Shown here: positions 34,101 through 45,722 of the stretch, one piece after another | Position numbering within the stretch: position 1 is the stretch's first letter | How the letters are laid out: each line of letters opens with the position of its first letter | Origin: Polychytrium aggregatum | Taxonomy: Eukaryota > Chytridiomycota > Chytridiomycetes > Polychytriales | Assembly: GCF_025602895.1 (NCBI RefSeq) | Contig: NW_026516230.1 | Location: 434,001 to 498,000 of the forward strand | Length of the DNA: 64,000 bases | Reading direction: 5' to 3' | Notes under the pieces: model-generated | Database searches by the model: none | The model's input: only the letters and a program-made list of their open reading frames with translations | Told to the model about the DNA's origin: nothing | Program-made: the position numbers and the translations under genes

Positions 34101-34417
34101 ATTTTGCCCCACGATTGGCCATCCTTTGGACAACTGAGTCCCCGCACTTGCCCACTACTATTCTGGTAAGTTCAATCGCTACCCATCCCTCGCTTGAAAC
34201 CTTCTTTCTAACACTTCAATAATTACAGCCCGTGTATCTCAAAACGCCGGAGATCAAGGCGGCCATCACCAAATATCTTCGAAATTCGACTGACCCCGAG
34301 ATTCAAGCGCGCGCTCCCTCTACTCAAGCCAATTCGACGACGAAAGTCGAGGAAGCCAAACAGATTGAAGTTGAAAAGCTCAAGGGATTATCCAAGTGGC
34401 TTCGCAAGCTAGCCTAA
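31142..34417 (+). CDS. TKL-like protein kinase with NLR-type helical region and WD40 repeats
   Basis: Two exons, 31142-34165 and 34229-34417, give 1070 aa. Residues about 1-340 are a protein kinase: glycine loop AGGFGEVF, VAVK42, HGDLKSLN (D135, N140), DFG 153-155, APE 183-185, and RCWHQDPTQRP near the end, as in TKL kinases. After an acidic linker, residues about 430-600 resemble the winged-helix and helical part that follows the ATPase in fungal NACHT-WD40 (NLR-like) proteins (LLISAIATSQSPLTIRMIA, DLFGIDIRIVRRCIKELGSV, SFHITFASRCLSV), but no Walker A P-loop is visible. WD40 units follow from about 690 to 930 (VAISPDGKWIVSGSSDNTVRIWD and a near-identical SWDKTIKVWD copy). The last exon adds a Lys/Glu-rich tail. 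The start follows the last upstream in-frame Met and opens directly into the kinase. A signalling or immune-type sensor role is inference. Confidence 0.85.
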
Positions 34418-34579
34418 CCAACCAAATTTAAGTGTTCGTCGTGTCAAAATTATGGGGTATTCCCACGTATTTCGTTTATTCAATAGAGCATATACTTGCT
34501 TCATGAACTCGGATATATGCCCACAGTGTGGGCTGATTTGTGTCCATATGCATAGCGAGAGGATCAAGTTCGGTGCCTT

Positions 34580-35151
34580 GTGCCGCGAGCAAAGCTCGAG
34601 AAAATCAGAGGAGACAGGAATGATCTCGTCAGTGCATGCTGGACATTTGCGAGGGCTACAGGATCGAGAACCGATACCAGTTCTCGCTCCCGAAGTGCGA
34701 GGTGATGTTTACAGAACAGCATCCGGAGAAGGATGCCAAGGTACACCTGTATGGCAAGGAGCTGTCAGTCGCCAAGGAGTTCCGATACCTCGGAGCCATC
34801 GTCGACATCAACGGCTTCAGGATGGACCGCCAGATCCAGAACCTCACACACAAGGCTCGAGGTGCCGCCGACAAGTTGGTGAAGCACGGAATGAGCCTGG
34901 GCCGATACTCGGCCAAGACGGTGACGAGGGTGTTCAAGACCTTTGTTCGGCCCATGCTCTGGTATGAACTGACCCTCGAAGTGCTCCAGAAGCAGCAAGC
35001 GGTGACACTCAGACGAGCACAGATGCACTGTCTGACCCGACTCTTCAGAGTGGTGCGGAGCAACAAAAGAATGGGCTTGTACAGCCGGTTGTTGTCAGCC
35101 CGAGCGTTCCATTCAGCCAGGCCATGCCACAACCGATGGGTACGCCCCTGA
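34580..35151 (+). pseudogene. LINE (non-LTR retrotransposon) reverse-transcriptase remnant
   Basis: The frame 34636-35151 encodes the C-terminal RT/thumb part of a LINE polyprotein: NRYQFSLPKCEVMFT, FRYLGAIVDINGFRMDRQI, then helices ending near RAQMHCLTRLFRVV. The catalytic FADD-type core and endonuclease are absent, so it is 5'-truncated and broken. It lies just after the kinase-WD40 gene. Confidence 0.75.
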
Positions 35152-35414
35152 AGGCGTGACCACTCTTGATGAGCGAGGAGGCAGCTGGTGCGGGCTCTGG
35201 TGTAGTAAACTATTCCAGCAAATTATATTCATCAAAGGAGCCATTATATTCTGCAAGGCTGACTACAACTGCCTGTGGCAATCGCGGGGGAGGGACGATG
35301 TCCGTTGATACAAATACTATTTTGAGGACTTGGAAGGGGATTGACTCACAGTACCGCGTTCGCGCTGCGGGTCAGGACAATCAATTGGTTCGGATCAAGG
35401 TCATAGCCAAGAAT

Positions 35415-36554
35415 TCAAACATTCGAAGGATTGATATGAGTTTTGGGTACATAGCAGCCGTTGTGGGAGTTGGACCACTGCTTCTGGACGACATAGGTCT
35501 TGCCATCGGTGCCGTAGACGGTGGCCTGCTGGGCAGTGCACAGATCACCGATCTCGCCGTTGGCCTCATTGTACCAGGCTAAGGTGTTGCCAGTGGTAAT
35601 ACCGACAGCGGCATCGGTCAGAGCCTCGACGAGTTCGTGGGACGAGACGGACTGGAGGTTGTTGAGGGTCGAGGGGTTGCTGCCGCAGCCACCAGCGCAA
35701 GAGCCACCCTGGTCGGGCATGACACCGTAGTAGAGGTACTTGGTCGAGCTGATGTCGGAGACATCGATGGTGCCGTGGTAGGCGCAGAACTGGACACAGG
35801 ACGAGTCGGAGCCCATGGAGATGGAGTATCCAGGAGCAAAGTGGATGGGGTAGTAGGTGTTGGTGGTGGGCTTGAGGGTACCGCTCTGGACAAGGCCGCG
35901 GAGCCAGGTCTGCAATGAAGAGGGGTATATGCAAGCCAGTTAGTAACAGCGTGTGAGATGTCGCTGAAACAGACACACAAGCAGAGCAAGCAGTTCGGAT
36001 CGAGTAACGTAGTGAATCGAGGGTGCCCGGGCGAGTGGGAATCATCGCTCAATTGGGTGCAGTACAAGCCAACACAGCGCGAACAGGAAGCATACCTTGA
36101 TGTTGTCATCGGTGGTGGAGGTGCTAAGGCCAGAGTTCTGGGTGATCGAGCCCGAGAAGGTGCCGGTGCCGATGTTCTGGGTGGGGGTGCTGTACTCGGA
36201 AAGCCAGCTGATGTAGGGAGAGCCAACGATGGCGCCGTAGAAGGTATCCATCTCGTTCTGGTAGTTGACGTTGCCGCCGTAGTAGATGGGATGGACGTCG
36301 ATGTTGGCGATGACCGGGCCGCCGTAGTAGGTCAGGCCGTTGGACGAGGCAGCGGCAATCTCCTCGACCTTGGGAGCAGGGAAGATGCCGTCCTTGTAGT
36401 GGATGCCCTTCTGGCGAATGGCAGGCTTGGTGGGAGCAACGACGGGCTTGTGGGGCTTATGGGGCTTGTGTGTAGTGGTCTTGCGCTTGGGAGCAGCCGA
36501 GGCAGCTCCGGCGAGGGCAAGGAGCAGGACAACAGAGGACTTGATCGACAGCAT
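35415..36554 (-). CDS. EXORDIUM/phosphate-induced-protein-like secreted protein
   Basis: Two exons, 36554-36096 and 35909-35415, join in phase to about 317 aa. A signal peptide (LSIKSSVVLLLALAGAASA) is followed by a basic His/Lys/Pro linker (THKPHKPHKP). The core has YYGGPVIANIDVHPIYYGG, WLSEYST, SCVQFCAYHGT, YYGVMPDQGGSCAGGCG, then SSHELVEALTDAAVG and LAWYNEANGEIGDLC. This arrangement resembles the EXORDIUM/PHI-1 family (PF04674), a plant wall-protein family with bacterial and fungal homologues. The HELVE motif recalls an HExxE/H metallopeptidase site, but the family has no proven enzyme activity. It is likely secreted and stabilised by several disulfides. Function is not established. Confidence 0.65.
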
Positions 36555-38448
36555 GGCTGGAGGAGGGTTGGTGAGAGTAGTGAAGAGGCGGGTGTTGCTC
36601 CAAGAGGCGACTGGTCGAGCTCGGTGGATGTGGTGCTGGTCGAAGGAGGCTGGGAACTGCATCGGTATTTATGGCCCTCGGAACCCCATGCGGCACGCAG
36701 GATGCGAGGTGGATCCAGTTGGTCATGCGGGAGTGCAGCGGAGTGGAGGGATCACGCCCCAAATGGAGATGGTGCCGCCGAGGAAGCATCCGAATGAATG
36801 AACGCAAAGGACGGGACCCGGCGCGAGAAGCAGCAAAGTGTTTTGCCGACGGGGAGGGGTGGGCGGTCTGCCAGTGCGCATTGTGGAAAGCGACCGAAGG
36901 CTCGGAGGCGAGTATGTGCATGTTGGCGGACGATGCAATACGCCCCCAATGGAAAGCATCGATGGTGCAGGAGTCTAGCTGTTCCGTGATGCACGAGTTT
37001 ATATGCACTCGACTCTCGACGACAACGCATGCAAGACAGCAACCTCGCTGTATGGTGTGCTGACAAACGTTGGGTATGGGTTCGCTTACTCGATCAATGT
37101 ACCAGCCCCGCAAAGATGCTTACAACTGGGGGTGGGTGGAATGCTGACTGGGCTGGTGAGGGTGGGGACAGTGGAAGTGCCGCCTCGGTCGTGAGAACGC
37201 GTGAGAACGCGGGTGCATCTGTTCTGTCAGGCAAATGCTTCTTAGACCCGCATCCTTGAGCCGACCGAACATGGGCACACACGCCGCCGAGCACCAGCAG
37301 CTGACGCAGGTGCCTCCCGGAAATCGCAAGCGTCCTTGACAATTTCGTTGACGGGTTGGATATCCAATGGCACCCGTGATGAAAAAGGAAAGCCCTGTGG
37401 TCATGGGCACAGCGATATGGCTTCTGCTGAGGAATACCAATTCCGCTGGTAACGCTGTGGTGGGGGTGGCCTGCCACGGAGCCTCCCGGAAGACGACGAG
37501 CCATGTCCAAGGCAAGGGTGGGTCGACAGCGATTGTCGACGGGCGTTCTGGACATGCACCATGGGCACCTGCCACGATGCGAGTGGTCCATTGGGGGCAC
37601 AGTTATCTTTGAGAAGCGAGTTGTATTAAGCTGTTTCAAAGAGGCCAGTTGCTCCACCGCGACGCATGACGGATGACTGGGGCTCGTCGGATTGGCATTG
37701 CCTCGGGTCCGCGCTCGCAGCCATGTCTTCAGAGAGCATACCGAACCGCCTCTGATTTGAGCGCGCGGGATTGATGGGCAGATTGAACCGACGCTGAGGC
37801 TGTCGACCGGTATCATGGCGATGCGTCGTCCAGCTCCGGCGCTCCTCAATCGGTGCATGGATATGCGTGTCGGTGGGTCCCAGACTTGTACCAGGCGAGC
37901 TCCCAGTTGTCACCATCCATCAGGTACCATTCCCATTTGAAACGGCTCCATCAGGCGAAGTCGCCTCCTTTCCCTATTACAGTCATTTCGGAAAGAAACG
38001 GACAGTGTCCCTTTCTGGTATGAGCGGCCTGATGCCTGGCGATCTTCAGTGGGCTCAAGTGGGTCTGGCGTGCTGCGAGATGCAAGGGAATGAGGATGCC
38101 TGAAGGGTCTGGGCTGGTCAAGGTTGTGGATCGCCGATTGTGAGGTGCATCTGGCCTTGGATGGCGAGCCTGCAGGACTCGATTTCAGGACCGATTCCGT
38201 GTTCGACTTCATGATTGGTTCCAATTTTAGTGCATGTGGCAGTGCATGTGGCAGTACATATGGCAATGCAGGTACAACAACGAATCCAGCCAGCAAACCA
38301 ACGGATCGAGCCAGGCTTGTGTGTGTGTTTTCAATGTCCAGTGTTTGGCTTGCCAGGGTTTGGCTTGCTTCGCCACAACCTGCCTCTGTCTCCTGTCCAT
38401 CTCCATCACCATCTGCCTCCAATCCCGCTGCCTCCTGTCTCCGTCAAC
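36555..38448. other. Intergenic region, no gene recognised
   Basis: About 1.9 kb between the divergent EXORDIUM-like and Sel1 genes. Short frames only. A CATGTGGCAGTG-type short repeat lies at about 38230-38270. Confidence 0.5.
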
Positions 38449-40026
38449 ATGGCCAGCATGAAGGAGCCTGCTCCAAACACAGCATCATCTGCCACTCAGC
38501 AATCACAAGCTGAAGCCACCACAGCCTCGTCGATGCCCGATATCACCCAGCTCTCCCTCGAACACATCCTAGACATCTTCACCATCATCTGTTGCAACGA
38601 CAGCTTCCAGCTTGCCCTCGACCACAACACCATCAAGATCCTGCTCCGAGTGTGCAGGCGTGCCCGTCCTCTCCTGAGCTCCAAACTGCCTCGCTTCCAC
38701 AACTGGTGCCAGAATGCAGGACTGTGTCATACAGACGGCCAGATGCGGATTGGCCTCACACCGAGCGACAAGATCGCCCTCTCTCTGCACTGCGATGATC
38801 AAGCCACAGCCAACCGATCCTGGCTGGAAGATCAAGCCGACCAGGGCAATGCTGCTGCCTCGTATCTCTTGGCTCGAATGTTGCAATCTGAGATCGACTT
38901 ACAAACAGACGATTACGATGAGCCTGAAGAAAACACCAAGCATCAGCAGATATTCCAGCATCTGGAGAAGGCAACCTACGCAAACCACACGATGGCACAC
39001 TTCTACCTGGCCCGGTGCTATCGCGACGGACTTGGAGTCAATGAGAACCACACCAAGGCTGTCGAGTTGTACCGCAGTCTTGCATATCGTGGAATCCCTC
39101 AGGCCCAAATCGCCCTCGGTCGATGCTATGAGAATGGCGATGGTGTCGATCAAAGTTACAACAGAGCCATCGAGTGGTATTCCATGGCAGCTGACCAAGG
39201 CAGTGAAGACGGCCGACTCCACATCGTGTTCCTCCGTGGATGGCTCTCATTCGTTGGCCACAATATCGAACAGAGCGACGTCGATTCCTTCAACCGCTGG
39301 CAGGAAGTCAGCGCCAACTCCACCGATTCAGTAATCCAACCCATCGCCACTCACATGGTCGGCTGGATGCACTATCTCGGCCGGGGTATCACGCAGGACA
39401 AGCAGGAAGGCGTCAGGATCATCCGAGACAACAAATCGGATGAGTTCCCTCTCGGAGAGGATGAGTGTCTGGCAGCAAATTGGGCTTCATCCGGCTCACC
39501 CACAGCCCGAAAGTTCTTCAATCTCTGCAAGCTCGGATCGGACCAAGACTGGCTCTGCAGGCATCTCATGGCTGTGTGTGTGTTCTTTGGATTCGGATCC
39601 ACTAAGGATCAAACCAAGGCAGTGAGCATCTTTGAGCAACTTGCCAACGAGGGCCACAGCGACAGCCAGTTTTGGATCGCAGAATGCTACTGTCGTGGTA
39701 AGGGAGTATCGGAGGACAACGAGAAGGCATTCGAATGGTTCATCAAGTCTGCTGATCAAGGCAACTCGTACGGGCAGTACTGGGTTGGTTTGTGCTACTT
39801 TTGTGGATACAGAGTCACCAAGGACCACACCAAGGCGGTCGAGTGGTATCGCAAGTCGGCCGAGCAGGGCAATCGATACGGGCAAAAGTGTCTCGGCAAC
39901 TGCTATCAAAATGGGCATGGTGTCCCCCAGAACACCGACACCGCCGTCTTCTGGTGGCGCAAATCCGCCGACCAGGGTCACCAATACTCCATCAACCAAC
40001 TCAAGGAACTCGGCAAGTGGCCGTGA
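38449..40026 (+). CDS. Sel1-repeat (SLR) protein
   Basis: A single exon of 525 aa. After a Ser/Thr/Ala-rich N-terminus and an F-box-like helical stretch (ITQLSLEHILDIFTIICC), the rest is Sel1/TPR-like repeats of about 36 residues. Examples are AHFYLARCYRDGLGVNENHT, AQIALGRCYENGDGVDQSYN, SQFWIAECYCRGKGVSEDNE and GQKCLGNCYQNGHGVPQNTD, each followed by a KA(V/F)EWY-type helix. Sel1 repeats make alpha-solenoid scaffolds for protein partners; chytrid genomes often carry many. Met 38449 lies in a reasonable context (tcaacatgg). An in-frame upstream extension to 38215 is composed of repeats and is not used. No signal peptide. Confidence 0.88.
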   Translation: MASMKEPAPNTASSATQQSQAEATTASSMPDITQLSLEHILDIFTIICCNDSFQLALDHNTIKILLRVCRRARPLLSSKLPRFHNWCQNAGLCHTDGQMRIGLTPSDKIALSLHCDDQATANRSWLEDQADQGNAAASYLLARMLQSEIDLQTDDYDEPEENTKHQQIFQHLEKATYANHTMAHFYLARCYRDGLGVNENHTKAVELYRSLAYRGIPQAQIALGRCYENGDGVDQSYNRAIEWYSMAADQGSEDGRLHIVFLRGWLSFVGHNIEQSDVDSFNRWQEVSANSTDSVIQPIATHMVGWMHYLGRGITQDKQEGVRIIRDNKSDEFPLGEDECLAANWASSGSPTARKFFNLCKLGSDQDWLCRHLMAVCVFFGFGSTKDQTKAVSIFEQLANEGHSDSQFWIAECYCRGKGVSEDNEKAFEWFIKSADQGNSYGQYWVGLCYFCGYRVTKDHTKAVEWYRKSAEQGNRYGQKCLGNCYQNGHGVPQNTDTAVFWWRKSADQGHQYSINQLKELGKWP

Positions 40027-41102
40027 TCCCGAGCCCCCGAGTTCCACTGCCAATCAACCAAATCATGACGTTGAACATCCTATCAGAGTAACCAAGCAGT
40101 CCCGCCGTCCACACACATCTCAGACAACACGATACCAGTGAGAGGACTTGACAAGTGGTTCCGATAAAGCGGCATTGGCAGAGTGATGTTGTATTTGGCA
40201 TTCAATCCATCCAATACATCCGATATACAAACCAGCACTCTCCCCTGAGCAATAGCCGAATGGCTCATCTTTCCTGCCGAGCCCGATGGCTGATCACACA
40301 GGACTGGGTCAACCAGCACACAGCGACGACCCCGTTACCCACGCGATCTCTGCCAAATCTTGGACGACTCACCAGCACAACCGACACAGTCTCTGGTGAT
40401 TTCCATCACTCCATGAAGACACATTGGGTATCCTTGTCTGTAGACTACCATGTCAGGGTATCATCTGCCTGTCGTAGGACCTCACAAGCTCCTCCAGACA
40501 CTCGGCCATTCTCCCTCAACAACCACCAACTGCCCTCGTACTTTCGCTCTCCCCTCTGATCTATCGTTTCTCTGACTCTGACTCTGTCATTGGCAGCCTC
40601 CCCCCACAGGCTATGCCTCTCACTCAGCAGCATGGCCCATGTCCAACCTGGTCATCGCCTGGTCCCACCCGCTCGTCTGCCCGACATATTCCCCAAGGTG
40701 GAAAACCGATTCGATCACTTCATCCATTCTCAATGTCACCTCGGACCACGACACTGTTCCATCGTACCTCTAAGCAAGCGATTGCCTTGTTCGAAACGCT
40801 GAAGACCTGGAGGTACGCCTCCTGGAGGTACGCCTCATGGAGCACTGACTGATCGCTTTTGATGTGGATGGCTGTGTATTCAGGACCCAGGAACGGATAT
40901 CCTGCTTCGCTCTGACCAAGTTGTATTAGAATCATAGTCACTTGCACTCACATATCCATTAGAAAGTGCGCTTCATAGAGAGTCTAAACCAATAGAAATA
41001 GCGCCCCGCTGAGAGACTCGCCCAATGCCAGACACAGGGTCGCATGCATCGACGCTGCAAGACAGGAACCAGAAACTCCATCCCCCCGAACACGGGAAAC
41101 TT
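40027..41102. other. Intergenic region, no gene recognised
   Basis: Convergent 3' spacer between the Sel1 and S41 genes. No domain-bearing frame was seen. Confidence 0.5.
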
Positions 41103-43955
41103 TTAAGCAGCAACGATCTTGAGGGACTTGACTTCGACACCGCTGGCATCGACACCTCCGTCCGAGAAGAAGACCAGCTGGATCTCCTTGGCATCAGCAG
41201 GGACGGCGCCCGAGACGTTGACAAAGCCTCCACTGTTGCCCGTCCACTGGCCAAAGGTGGTCGAGTCTCCAGCGGCGTTGACGGACTTGAGATAGACAAA
41301 GTCGTAGTTGGGCTCGGTGTCATAGGAGATCTCGAGCTGGACGGTGTACTTCTTGGCAGCGTTGAGGTTGACAAAGAACGAGAGGGTGGACTGGACATTG
41401 TCGACGTAAGGGTGGCCGACGACCAGGCGGCTGTCCTTGATGTACCAGCCGTGCTCGGGCGAGTTGTGGCGGTTGTAGAGGGCCAAGTACGGCTTGTTCA
41501 GGTCATAGTCAAAGGTGTAGTTGTCGGGCAAGGTCAGGTAGCTGCTGAGGGCAGGGGTCAAGCGCACGAGACGCTTGGTGACGAGGGCGGGAGCATCGTC
41601 GGTGCCCCAGTAGTCAGAAACACCCTTGATGGTGACGGTGTAGAAGCCCAGTTGGGCAGGGGGAGTGATCTTGACGGTGAAGTTGGACTTTGCACTGGTG
41701 CCGGCGACGGACGACGTCTGGTTGGTGCCGTCGAGCTCGGCAGTGAGAGTGCGGAAGCCACCGACGACACCCGAGATGTCGATCGATTCTCCGGCCTTGC
41801 GCTCAAAGTAGAATGGCTCAGAGTTGAAGTAGAGCTTGTTCCGGCCGGTCTGCTCGCCCTGACCCTTGAGGTACGAAGCAATGCGGTCAAACTGGCTCGA
41901 GACATTGGCGGTGAGAACGTCCTTGACGGTCGGGCGGATGGGGGTCTCGTCCGAGGCAACACCGTCGTCCTCGACACTCTTGCCGGCGTTGGGGCCAGAG
42001 CGGATGAGCTCTCGCCAGCCAACACGCATGTTGGGCTGGTACGAAGGGTTGGGGTAGTCGGAATACGGGAGCAGCTTGAAGGCCAGAGAGGCATTCTGGC
42101 TGCCGGCAGACCAGGGAACCAAGTTGGCGGTGTGCTCGACGACGTTAGCGCCGCCACCGCCAGTCTGGCCGTCCTCGCCAAAGATGGTGGCGATCTCAAA
42201 GTCCTGGAAGTTGGCCGAGGTCAGCTCGCAGGCCGAGAAGCACTTGGCGTCGTTGAGAATGGCCACGGGCTTGAGGTAGGCGACACCGATGGTGTTGACG
42301 TCCTTGGGGAGGTCAAAGGGATGCAAGTCGCTGTACTTGTTACCGGCCGCCAAGCCAGCGTTGTAGGGAGCAGTCCAGTCGCGCTCCGAGATACTGGCGC
42401 TGTTGAAGAGGTTGGTGTTGGTCTTGGAGACCAGGGCACGAGCAGAGTAGGGAACCCAGCCGTACTTGAAGAGCTGGGGCAGCGAGTCGGCATAAGTGAT
42501 GGAGCCTCCGCCGTTGCTGCGGAGATCGATGATCAGACCGTCGGTGTCCTTGAACTCGTTCACGAGGAGGTTGCGGATGGTCTGGATGGCGCCGTCGTCG
42601 CCGGTGGTGGCCTGGAAGGAAGTAATGCGGATGACACCGACATTGGCGCCGTTGTTGGTATACTTTGAGTACAGGACGGTGCCTTCGCCAGTGGGGGTGT
42701 AAGGGATGTAGTTGTCGGGGAAGAGTTCGCGGTACTCGTCGTTAGTGGGGTCGTACATCTGAGGAGGCAGCTTCTTGGGGGGAGGGACAGGGTCCGACAG
42801 GAGCGAGGATTCTTCGGCCTGGAGTCCGTTTGACTGGAGGAGAGGGGCAATGCAGCCGCCGTCGACTCGCTGGATGTAGGGCACGGAGACAGTGTACTGT
42901 CTGCCGTTCTCGTCGGCAAAGACAAGCTTGAGGTTGTCCTCCTCGGGGAGCGGGAGCGGGCCCGAGCGGCCGTTGAAGGCCGAGAGCTTGGCAGCGTAGC
43001 GCTGCATGCCGCCCTGGTCGTTGGCTCCGGCAGCGCCGTAGGTCTGGTAGTTGTGGGGGTCTTCAAAGTAACGCTCTCCAAACTCGAGACCGTTGATGCT
43101 GACGAGAGTGTGGCCGAGCTTGACGTTGGCGACGGCGGCACGGACCTCGGGGGTGTAGAACTGCGAGAGCGGGAAGCCGGCGTTGATAAAGCCGGCGACG
43201 GCAAGGGTGGGTTGCCAGTAGTCGGGGCCGTCGACGAACTGGAAGCCCCAGGGCAGAAAGGCGCGGTTGCAGGCATAAGGGGGAGGCAGGTCTGTGGGAA
43301 TCAATGGCAAGGCAGGGGTGAGATGACAGCCGTGGGAACGGACAGAGGGTGTCGCTGACGGCAGTATCAGACACGAGCGAATCAGCATGCACAGCCACAA
43401 CTTGCAGCATGTGCCACCGGGGCGAGTGTGCACCGCACTTACAGTAGTTGGTGTGGAGATCGCGGATGGAGAGGAAGAGACGGGAGATGGAGAGATGGAA
43501 GCTCAGGTCGTCGGTGGTTCTGGCGTTGCCAACAATGTCGCCCAAGACGGCGAGGGGATCGGAGCCGTAGTGGTCGATCTTGGACTGGCGGTTGACCCAG
43601 ATGTCAAAGAGCTTGGAGACCTCATCGGCAACAGCCTGGCGCTTGTCGGGTCCTGGAGGCAGCCGACGGCACAGATGAGCGCCAGGCAGCAAAGCGAAGG
43701 ACGATCCAGATGGAGGCAAATGGCCACGAGAACGAGGAAGCGGTGCAGTGCAAAGAGGGACATACCATAGGGCAGGACGGTGTTGGTGACGGAACCGCGG
43801 AGGTCGCCGGCCAGACCGGCATAGTACGAGGTGCCGTTGATCTTCTTGAGCTTGCCAGAGCTCACGAGCGACTGGAAGTCACCGGCAAAGTTGGCCAGCG
43901 AGGCGGGGATGAAGGCCAGGACGGCCAGGGACGAGGCGATGGAGGTCAGTTTCAT
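41103..43955 (-). CDS. Secreted S41-family serine peptidase
   Basis: Three exons (43955-43766, 43652-43443, 43291-41103) join in phase to about 862 aa. Signal peptide MKLTSIASSLAVLAFIPASLA. After a helical N-terminal domain there is a PDZ-like segment (VKLGHTLVSINGLEFGERYF), then the S41 tail-specific/CPAF-like core: VGVIRITSFQ, DGLIIDLRSNGGGSITYA, and the nucleophile block AILNDAKCFSACELTSANF with Ser in CFSAC. The last 250 residues, including FDYDLNKPYLALYNRHNS and TVQLEISYDTEPNYDFVYLKS, form a beta-rich extension. Secreted S41 peptidases are expanded in chytrids, including animal-associated ones. The start gives the only signal peptide in frame. A long antisense frame (41025-42668) overlaps but is a shadow. 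Confidence 0.9.
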
Positions 43956-45722
43956 GTTGGCGTCGACAGGCTGCAGCTAGACCCGGGCGAGGAGACCAAG
44001 CATAGAAGGTGAGGGGCAGTCGACGGGACGGGGGAGGATGGGTTTATATCTTCGGAAGCCGACTCCCCAGGAGCTGGCTGACAACGCTGGCTCGGAATGG
44101 GGACGGCGGCCCACACAAGCCCACGAACGAGGATGGTGTCGCCTGGGAAGATGAAATCGGGTGGGGCGATAGCGCCATGTGCGCCATGGGAACAGATCTG
44201 CAAGGAATGGGGATGGCTTTTGGGTTGCAGCCAACAACGGATCCGTGATGCAACTCTCTTTGGGTGAGTGGAGGCGCGAAAGGGCGCGGAGAGCCCAGAT
44301 CCAGCACGGCACAGCGCTTGGGTAGACAGCACCGGGCAGCAACAAGCCAGCAACAAGCTAGCAGCAAGCCGGCGGTGGACACGGATGTGCGACATGTATC
44401 CCCAGCTGACCCACTCCTGCGCGACTGGGGGCTTGGATGGGCCCTGAGCAAGGCCCCGCGGGTGCCGGTGGGGGCATCACATGTCCTGCGGGACAGCGCA
44501 CAAGGCGCTCAGGCCTCTGTACTGCTGTACATCAGTGCCACCATGGACACCAGCCCATCGGCCCATGGCTCCCACTCGGCCCAGCCCAGCCAGCACCGAC
44601 AGGAGATGTGCTGACAGTGGCAATCTACAGCAGGCTGTGTGGCACTGCTGGCGAGCCACCCTGGCAGCGCAGACGGGCTGGGGAACGAGAGCGCGCAGCG
44701 GCCCGATCAGCAAAGGCGGCTGGTGCGTCTGGTGGCCGCGAGGATCCGATGCGAGTCCATTCGGATTGGGCCGTGCGGAAAAGGTTGTCGTGGGCGAACA
44801 TGGTTGTCGTGGGCGATCGGGATGCGACGGTTGCGTCGATACAGAGGAGCCAGAACAGGGGATGGTGCAATTGCCTCCACATGGCGGCAGCTGGCTGGAG
44901 AGTCGGGTCCGAGTCCAGTGGGATGTTGCAGCGGACAACAGATGGCAACTGAAAACGCCAGGAGCAGTAGGGACAGATGGCAGCTGAAAGCGCAAGGAGC
45001 AGCTCACAAGCACTGGGCTGGCGGACGGCTGGGAGGGTGGTTGGGAGGGTGGTTGGGAGGGTGGTCGGGAGGGTGGTCGGGAGAGTAGTTGGGAGGCACC
45101 CAAAAACCTTCTGGCGAGCGCGAGACACATGCCAGCGGGACGGCACTATTGCGGCATCGGTGCCACTGTCAAATCTCTCTTCCGCCACGTCTGACCAGAC
45201 TCGCAGTGGCATCATCTGCGACGGCCACACATCCCGCGGAGCCAGGGCAATAGATGCCCATGTCCAAGTGTCGACCGAGTATGGAGAGCATGCTGTCCCA
45301 ACCAAGACCAGAAGCAATCCCACAGCCGAGATCGTTCAACCCGCAAGGACAGCGGAGGAAACGGGGACATATGTCTTATTAGCACACAAGCTGTATTGCA
45401 CTGGCAGCGCTGTCCAGCTCGAGTCACGGAGTATGAGGTTGGGGGGGCCAAGGGTATGATTGGAAAATGAACAGCACGGCCAAAGCGAAATGGAGCACTT
45501 CAACACGCAGACTGAACGATGCTGATCGACCTGGCTGGACGACGCCGATCGGGGTTCACATCGTCGTGGCGGACTCGGCCGATGAGATACTGGTGACTTG
45601 GACCGACTCCACGGGACGGACATCTGCGGAGGTGATTTGACCCACTCCGTCGTTGGTTGGGCATGGCATGATCCAACCTCGGCGGGTTTTTGTCCAAGAG
45701 AAATGACATGCCTTACTGTTTT
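43956..45722. other. Intergenic region with a G-rich tandem tract
   Basis: No gene is seen in about 1.8 kb. A 12-bp G-rich repeat lies at 45030-45096. Confidence 0.5.
45030..45096 (+). repeat. G-rich 12-bp tandem repeat, G-quadruplex-capable
   Basis: Repeats of gggagggtggtt/c give runs of three G with short loops, matching the canonical four-run G-quadruplex pattern. Confidence 0.8.

Noticed and set aside
41025-42668. 547-aa plus-strand ORF
   Set aside because: It is antisense to the S41 peptidase and has biased Val/Gly/Asp composition typical of a shadow frame.
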